A stretch of 13,596 bases of DNA from Desulfurobacteriaceae bacterium (GTDB lineage: Bacteria > Aquificota > Aquificia > Desulfurobacteriales > DQVG01): contig DQVG01000128.1 of the NCBI GenBank assembly GCA_015661865.1, positions 1-13,596 on the forward strand, read 5' to 3'. Positions 9,917 through 13,596 of this stretch are shown here, one piece after another. A model generated the notes under the pieces. It made no database searches. It was not told the origin of the DNA and saw only the letters and a program-made list of their open reading frames with translations. Position 1 is the stretch's first letter. Every line of letters starts with the position of its first letter. The translations under genes and the position numbers were made by a program.

Positions 9917-9990
9917 AAGATAAAAATATACTTTCTTTTAAATAACCTTAAATTCTAAAATTAACTTAATACCTTTTTTGGAGAAATTTT

Positions 9991-11112
9991 ATGAAAAAAA
10001 TAGCTATACTTGGAGCAACTGGTTCAATTGGTCAAAATGCTTGCCAAATTATATCTGAAAATCCAGATAAGTTTTCTTTAGAATTTTTCCTTTTTAATAA
10101 AAATATGAAAAAAGCTCAGGAAATTTTAAAAACTTTAGAACCAAAATTTTTTATAACTTCAAATAAAGAAATTTTTGAAAAATATAAAACCTCTTATAAA
10201 AATTTATTATTTGTATCAGATTTAGAAAAAATATACCAAGATTCAAAGATAGATCTAACCTTGAGCGCTATTCCAGGAAGTGAAGGAATTTATCCCACTT
10301 ACCTAGGGTGCAGGTACTCTAAAGTTTGTGCTATTTCTAATAAAGAATCTATTGTATGCGCTTATGAGTTTATAAAAAATTTAAGGGCAAAAATTATTTT
10401 GTGCGATAGTGAGCATACTTCCTTAGAGCAACTAATAAAAAATGAAAATAAAAAAGAAATTGAAAAGTTGATTTTAACTGCCTCAGGAGGACCTTTTTGG
10501 AATTTATCTTTAAAAGAACTTGAAAAGGTAAGTTATAAAGATGCACTAAAACATCCAAGTTGGAATATGGGAAAAAAAATAACAATTGATAGCGCTACTT
10601 TTATGAATAAAGCCTTTGAAATAATAGAAGCGGCTTTATATTTTAATATAAAAAATATCGATGTCTTTGTTCATAGAAAAAGCTTTATCCATGCTATTGT
10701 AAAATTTATAGATAAAACTTATAAATTTAGTGTATCTTTTCCGGATATGAAAACTGCTATTTCCTATTGTTTAAATTATCCAAGTAGACTACCTTTAAAA
10801 ATACCTTCTTTGGAAGATTTTTTACCTTTGGAATTGAAATTAGAAAAAAAAGATTTGGAAAGGTTTAAATGTTTAGAATTTGGATTTTTGGGTATAAAAA
10901 ATCTAGATAATATTTTATTTAGAAGTCTTCTTGTTTTTGCCGATGATCTTGCAATTAATTTATTTTTAAAACAAAAATTATCTTTTTTACAAATTTACAA
11001 TTTTATAAAAAACTTTATAGAAAAAAACATAGGAAAATTTCAAAATCCCAAAAATATTTATGAGCTTCTAGATACTTTTAAAATGTTAAAGGAAAAGTAT
11101 TCTTGTTTATAA
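9991..11112 (+). CDS. ispC: 1-deoxy-D-xylulose 5-phosphate reductoisomerase, divergent
   Basis: IspC (Dxr) converts DXP to 2-C-methyl-D-erythritol 4-phosphate with NADPH, the first committed step of the MEP isoprenoid pathway. The 373-residue protein has the nucleotide loop GATGSIG (8-14), SNKES (116-120), metal ligands Asp139 and Glu141 in CDSEHTS plus Glu210, substrate residues Ser165 (TASGGPF), His188 and Trp191 (HPSWNMGKK), and Asn206-Lys207 (SATFMNKAFE). The C-terminal half departs from consensus: HRKSFIH in place of HPQSIIH, PDMKTAI in place of PDMRLPI, and FADDLAINLFL (316-326) where NAANEVAV..FL is usual. Catalytic residues remain, so it is probably active. TGGAG precedes the ATG; it begins 74 nt after the kinase-like gene, with no clear promoter or terminator in that spacer. 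Confidence 0.92.
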   Translation: MKKIAILGATGSIGQNACQIISENPDKFSLEFFLFNKNMKKAQEILKTLEPKFFITSNKEIFEKYKTSYKNLLFVSDLEKIYQDSKIDLTLSAIPGSEGIYPTYLGCRYSKVCAISNKESIVCAYEFIKNLRAKIILCDSEHTSLEQLIKNENKKEIEKLILTASGGPFWNLSLKELEKVSYKDALKHPSWNMGKKITIDSATFMNKAFEIIEAALYFNIKNIDVFVHRKSFIHAIVKFIDKTYKFSVSFPDMKTAISYCLNYPSRLPLKIPSLEDFLPLELKLEKKDLERFKCLEFGFLGIKNLDNILFRSLLVFADDLAINLFLKQKLSFLQIYNFIKNFIEKNIGKFQNPKNIYELLDTFKMLKEKYSCL

Positions 11113-11141
11113 TTATAATTTTATTTTAAATAATTATAATT
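11111..11141. repeat. Twin 10-bp palindromes between ispC and gmhA
   Basis: The self-complementary decamer AATTATAATT occurs at 11111-11120 and again at 11132-11141. The two centres are 21 bp apart, about two helical turns, an arrangement seen in tandem operators. The first copy overlaps the ispC stop codon. Both contain TATAAT, so promoter function for gmhA is also possible, but no matching -35 is clear. A/T richness makes chance occurrence plausible. Confidence 0.4.
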
Positions 11142-11192
11142 TAGTAATGATGGTTTAGATTTAACTTATTTTAAATTTTTTAGGAGAGCCCC

Positions 11193-11774
11193 ATGGAAAA
11201 CTTTAAAAACTATCTTCTAAAAAGTATTGAGGTAAAAAGAAAAATTTTGGAAGATGAGAATTTACTTTCTCTGATAAATAAAGCAGCAGATATTATTTTA
11301 AATGCTTTTAAAAAAGAAAAAATCTTATTTTTATGTGGAAATGGGGGAAGTTTTTCAGATGCCTGTCACCTTGCGGCTGAATTTACGGGAAAATTCTTTT
11401 TTGATAGAAAGCCTTTGAAAGCTATTGTTCTTGGAGCAAACCCAAGTCATACTACCGCAGTAGGAAATGATTATGGTTTTGATCAAATATTTTCCCGAGA
11501 GCTTGAAGCTTTGGGAGAAGAAGGAGACGTTCTTATTGGAATATCTACTTCCGGAAATTCTTTAAATGTTATAAATGCAATTAAGATAGCAAAAAGGAAA
11601 AATATAAAAACTATTGCTTTTTTAGGAAAAGGGGGAGGGAAGTTAAGAGATTTAGTTGATATTCCTATTGTAGTTCCTTCAAACTTAACCCCTCATATTC
11701 AAGAGGTTCACATTACCTTAGGTCATTTTATATGCTACTATATTGAAGAAAAATTATTTGGAGCTGAAAAATGA
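11193..11774 (+). CDS. gmhA: Sedoheptulose 7-phosphate (phosphoheptose) isomerase
   Basis: GmhA converts sedoheptulose 7-phosphate to D-glycero-D-manno-heptose 7-phosphate, the first step to the ADP- or GDP-heptose used in LPS core or surface glycans. The 193-residue SIS-domain protein has GNGGSFSDACHLAAEF (49-64) with zinc ligands His59 and Glu63, ISTSGNS (phosphate site, about 117-123), and HIQEVHITLGH with Gln170 and His178. These match the zinc set of E. coli GmhA (His61, Glu65, Gln172, His180). Length is typical. AGGAGAG lies just upstream of the ATG. Its stop overlaps the hisS ATG by 4 nt, so the two are co-translated despite unrelated roles. The other heptose genes (gmhB, hldE, hldD) are not in this window. 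Confidence 0.96.
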   Translation: MENFKNYLLKSIEVKRKILEDENLLSLINKAADIILNAFKKEKILFLCGNGGSFSDACHLAAEFTGKFFFDRKPLKAIVLGANPSHTTAVGNDYGFDQIFSRELEALGEEGDVLIGISTSGNSLNVINAIKIAKRKNIKTIAFLGKGGGKLRDLVDIPIVVPSNLTPHIQEVHITLGHFICYYIEEKLFGAEK

Positions 11775-13102
11775 AAATAACGAAAGTAAAAGGAATTTAT
11801 GATATTTTAGGAAAAGAAGCTGAAATTTTTTCTTTAATAGAAGAAACCTTTTTTAGATTAACTAAACATTTTGGATATAAACGGGTATTTTTACCCATTT
11901 TAGAAAAAGAAGAGCTTTTTGTAAGAAGTGTAGGAGACTCTACAGATATAGTTGAAAAGGAAATGTATACTTTTTTAGATAAAGGCAAAAGAAAAGTAGC
12001 TTTAAGGCCTGAAGGAACTGCTGGAGCTGTAAGAGCTTACATAGAAAATCAAGTATTTTTATCTGAAAGTTATACAAAATGGAGTTATTTTGGAGAAATG
12101 TTTAGATATGAAAATCCACAAGCTGGAAGACGCCGTCAATTTTATCAAGCTGGATGTGAGTATTTTAATGCTCCTTCCCCTTTAGCCGATGGGGAAGTTA
12201 TTTATTTAGCTTATCGAATTTTAAAAGAACTTAATGTAAATGCTAAACTTTATATAAATAGTATAGGGTGTGATAAATGCAGAGGTCCCTATAAAACCTT
12301 ATTAATAGATTATCTTAAATCTAAAGAAGATAAACTTTGCTCAGATTGCCAAAAAAGATTAAAAAGAAATCCCTTAAGAGTATTAGATTGCAAAAATCCT
12401 GTATGTAAAGATATTATAGATGAAGCTCCTAATATTTTAGATCACTTATGTGAATGTTGCAAGCTTCACTTTGAGCAGCTTAAAGAAATTTTAGATATTC
12501 TTAAAGTTCCTTATAAAATAGATCCTTTTTTAGTGAGAGGTTTAGATTACTACACCAAAACCGTATTTGAATTTAAAGTTGACTCTTTAGGAGCACAAAA
12601 TACAGTTTTAGCTGGAGGAAGATATGATAAGTTAATAAAAGAACTTGGAGGACCGGATATTCCAGCTTTAGGATTTGCAATGGGAGTAGATAGAGTAGCT
12701 TTATGTATGAAAGAAGCTATAAAAGATACAAGACATGGAGTAATTCTTCTTCCTCTTGATGAAAAGCTTTTACCTTATGCCGTAAAAGCTTTTAAACTTT
12801 TAAGTGAGTCCACCTCTATTTTAGAACAAATAAAAGAGGATATAGATACAAAAAAGTTTAATTTAGTCTTAAAACTTATGAAAGATGAAAAACTAAGAGA
12901 TTTTCTAGTGGCTGTAAGAGATAGAATTGAGCTTCCAAACAAAATTTCTAAGATAAGAAAAATGTTTAGTTTAGCAGATAAGAAGAATTTTGCTTATGCT
13001 CTTATTATTGGAGAAGAAGAAGCTAGTAAAAATCTTATAACAGTAAAAAACTTAGATACCGGAAATCAATTTCAATTATCTTTAAATATGTTTGAGGGAT
13101 AA
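11771..13102 (+). CDS. hisS: Histidyl-tRNA synthetase
   Basis: HisRS charges tRNA-His as a class II dimer. Present are KVKGIYDILGKEAEIF (start), ALRPEGTAGAVRAY (77-90), motif 2 FRYENPQAGRRRQFYQAGCEYF (111-132), the HisA motif LVRGLDYYT (254-262), AGGRYDKL (281-288) and motif 3 GFAMGVDRVAL (301-311). Residues 167-230 hold a cysteine-rich insertion domain (Cys167, 170, 190, 193, 207, 212, 227, 229, 230) of the kind found in many HisRS with NPLRVLDCK. The C-terminal anticodon domain runs to TVKNLDTGNQFQLSL. Within it, residues about 347-378 appear to be an extra charged helical insertion compared with the usual short LR..GI.VE segment. The ATG overlaps the gmhA stop (ATGA). The ArgA-like gene begins 3 nt after the stop. 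Confidence 0.96.
   Translation: MKITKVKGIYDILGKEAEIFSLIEETFFRLTKHFGYKRVFLPILEKEELFVRSVGDSTDIVEKEMYTFLDKGKRKVALRPEGTAGAVRAYIENQVFLSESYTKWSYFGEMFRYENPQAGRRRQFYQAGCEYFNAPSPLADGEVIYLAYRILKELNVNAKLYINSIGCDKCRGPYKTLLIDYLKSKEDKLCSDCQKRLKRNPLRVLDCKNPVCKDIIDEAPNILDHLCECCKLHFEQLKEILDILKVPYKIDPFLVRGLDYYTKTVFEFKVDSLGAQNTVLAGGRYDKLIKELGGPDIPALGFAMGVDRVALCMKEAIKDTRHGVILLPLDEKLLPYAVKAFKLLSESTSILEQIKEDIDTKKFNLVLKLMKDEKLRDFLVAVRDRIELPNKISKIRKMFSLADKKNFAYALIIGEEEASKNLITVKNLDTGNQFQLSLNMFEG
13094..13098 (+). promoter_or_regulatory. Ribosome binding site deciding the TTG start of the ArgA-like gene
   Basis: GAGGG overlaps the last codons of hisS and is placed 7 nt before TTG 13106. The spacing and the immediately conserved N-terminus support this non-ATG start. 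Confidence 0.6.
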
Positions 13103-13105
13103 GAG

Positions 13106-13579
13106 TTGAAAGAGTTCCTACTTAGAAGGGCCAAAGTTAAAGATGCTAAAGAAATTTACAAATTAATAAATAAATTTGCAAAAAAAGGAATTATGCTTCC
13201 TAGATCTTTGCAATCTGTATATGAGCATATTAGAGATTTTTTTGTTATAGAAAAAGATGGTCAAATTGTAGCAACCTGTGCCCTTTGTATTTTTGGAGAG
13301 GATTTGGGTGAGGTTAGATCTTTAGCTGTAAAAGAAAATTATCATGGCCAAGGTATGGGAAAAGCTTTAGTTCAAGCTTGTATTGAAGATGCAAAAAATT
13401 TAGGACTAAAAAAAATTTTTACTCTAACTTATCAAGTGGATTTTTTTAAAAAACTGGGATTTAAAATAGTAAATAAAGAAACCCTTCCCCAAAAAATTTG
13501 GAAAGATTGTTTATATTGCCCAAAATTTCCAGATTGCGATGAAACTGCATTAATCTTGGAAGTAAATAAAGATAGTTAA
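13106..13579 (+). CDS. argA: ArgA-like GNAT acetyltransferase (probable short N-acetylglutamate synthase)
   Basis: This family acetylates glutamate with acetyl-CoA to start arginine synthesis; short stand-alone GNAT versions replace the long ArgA/ArgJ in many bacteria. The 157-residue protein has LLRRAKVKDAKEIYKLI at the start, LPRSLQSVYEHIRDFFV (31-47), GEVRSLAVKENYHGQGMGKALV with the acetyl-CoA loop HGQGMGK (80-86), YQVDFFKKLGF (109-119), LPQKIWKDC (127-135) and a cysteine tail CLYCPKFPDCDETAL (Cys135, 138, 144). The LP.KiW.DC..C...CDE ending is characteristic of the ArgA-like group as I know it. Translation starts at TTG 13106, with GAGGG (13094-13098) 7 nt upstream; no better ATG exists. 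It follows hisS by 3 nt, at the end of the gmhA-hisS group. Glutamate as substrate is inferred from family resemblance. Confidence 0.85.
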   Translation: MKEFLLRRAKVKDAKEIYKLINKFAKKGIMLPRSLQSVYEHIRDFFVIEKDGQIVATCALCIFGEDLGEVRSLAVKENYHGQGMGKALVQACIEDAKNLGLKKIFTLTYQVDFFKKLGFKIVNKETLPQKIWKDCLYCPKFPDCDETALILEVNKDS

Positions 13580-13596
13580 AGTTAAATTAATGAATA

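Noticed and set aside
9917..9990. Promoter for ispC in the 74-bp spacer
   Set aside because: Several A/T-rich hexamers resemble -10 boxes but none has a matching -35; read-through from dapD is equally possible.
10394..10585. 63-codon minus-strand open frame inside ispC
   Set aside because: It lies wholly within the conserved substrate-binding region of ispC; the product has no recognisable features and is a by-product of A/T-rich codons.
11797..11988. 63-codon minus-strand open frame inside hisS
   Set aside because: It is antisense to the conserved N-terminal core of HisRS, with no start signals or homology.

Overview
This is a strongly AT-rich, gene-dense window from a Gram-negative bacterium. 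Heptose biosynthesis (GmhA) implies LPS, and the isoprenoid route is the DXP/MEP pathway (IspC). Lysine synthesis uses the succinylase branch (DapD). Protein style (Lys/Ile/Glu/Phe-rich, compact, short spacers, ATGA overlaps) and the gene mix suggest a thermophilic lineage such as Thermodesulfobacteriota (Thermodesulfobacterium-like). That placement is an inference from style, not from a search. No mobile element, CRISPR array, tRNA or rRNA was seen.

Layout. Positions 1-957 (minus strand): a dCMP deaminase gene (comEB) followed by the 5' part of alaS, overlapping by 11 nt; alaS runs off the left edge. Positions 1111-1371 (plus): a small, possibly exported protein of unknown function. Positions 1639-5577 (plus): a tight group made of a soluble methyl-accepting chemotaxis-type signalling protein with a C-terminal cysteine module, metG and tsaD, ending at a G/C hairpin shared with the convergent gene. 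Positions 5612-6241 (minus): a typical 2-Cys peroxiredoxin with a near-consensus promoter (TTGACA-16-TATAAT) and a Fur/PerR-like palindrome next to it. Positions 6435-7842 (plus): an M20-family deacylase overlapping a GNAT acetyltransferase. Positions 8050-9916: dapD overlapping a P-loop uridine-kinase-like protein with a C-terminal CYTH/TTM-like region. Positions 9991-11112: ispC, divergent in its C-terminal half. Positions 11193-13579: gmhA-hisS and an ArgA-like acetyltransferase, nearly contiguous.

How the genes relate. Most encode housekeeping functions: three aminoacyl-tRNA synthetases, tRNA t6A modification, nucleotide deamination, and lysine, arginine, isoprenoid and heptose synthesis. 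They sit in short operons whose members are not always functionally related. The M20 deacylase, DapD and the ArgA-like enzyme all fit amino-acid synthesis through acylated intermediates, but the exact substrate of the M20 enzyme cannot be read from sequence. I found no clearly new multi-gene system. The best leads are the peroxiredoxin control region, the cysteine-module chemoreceptor at the head of metG-tsaD, the kinase-CYTH-like fusion, in-frame insertions in both MetRS and HisRS, and recurring A/T-only inverted repeats in the spacers.
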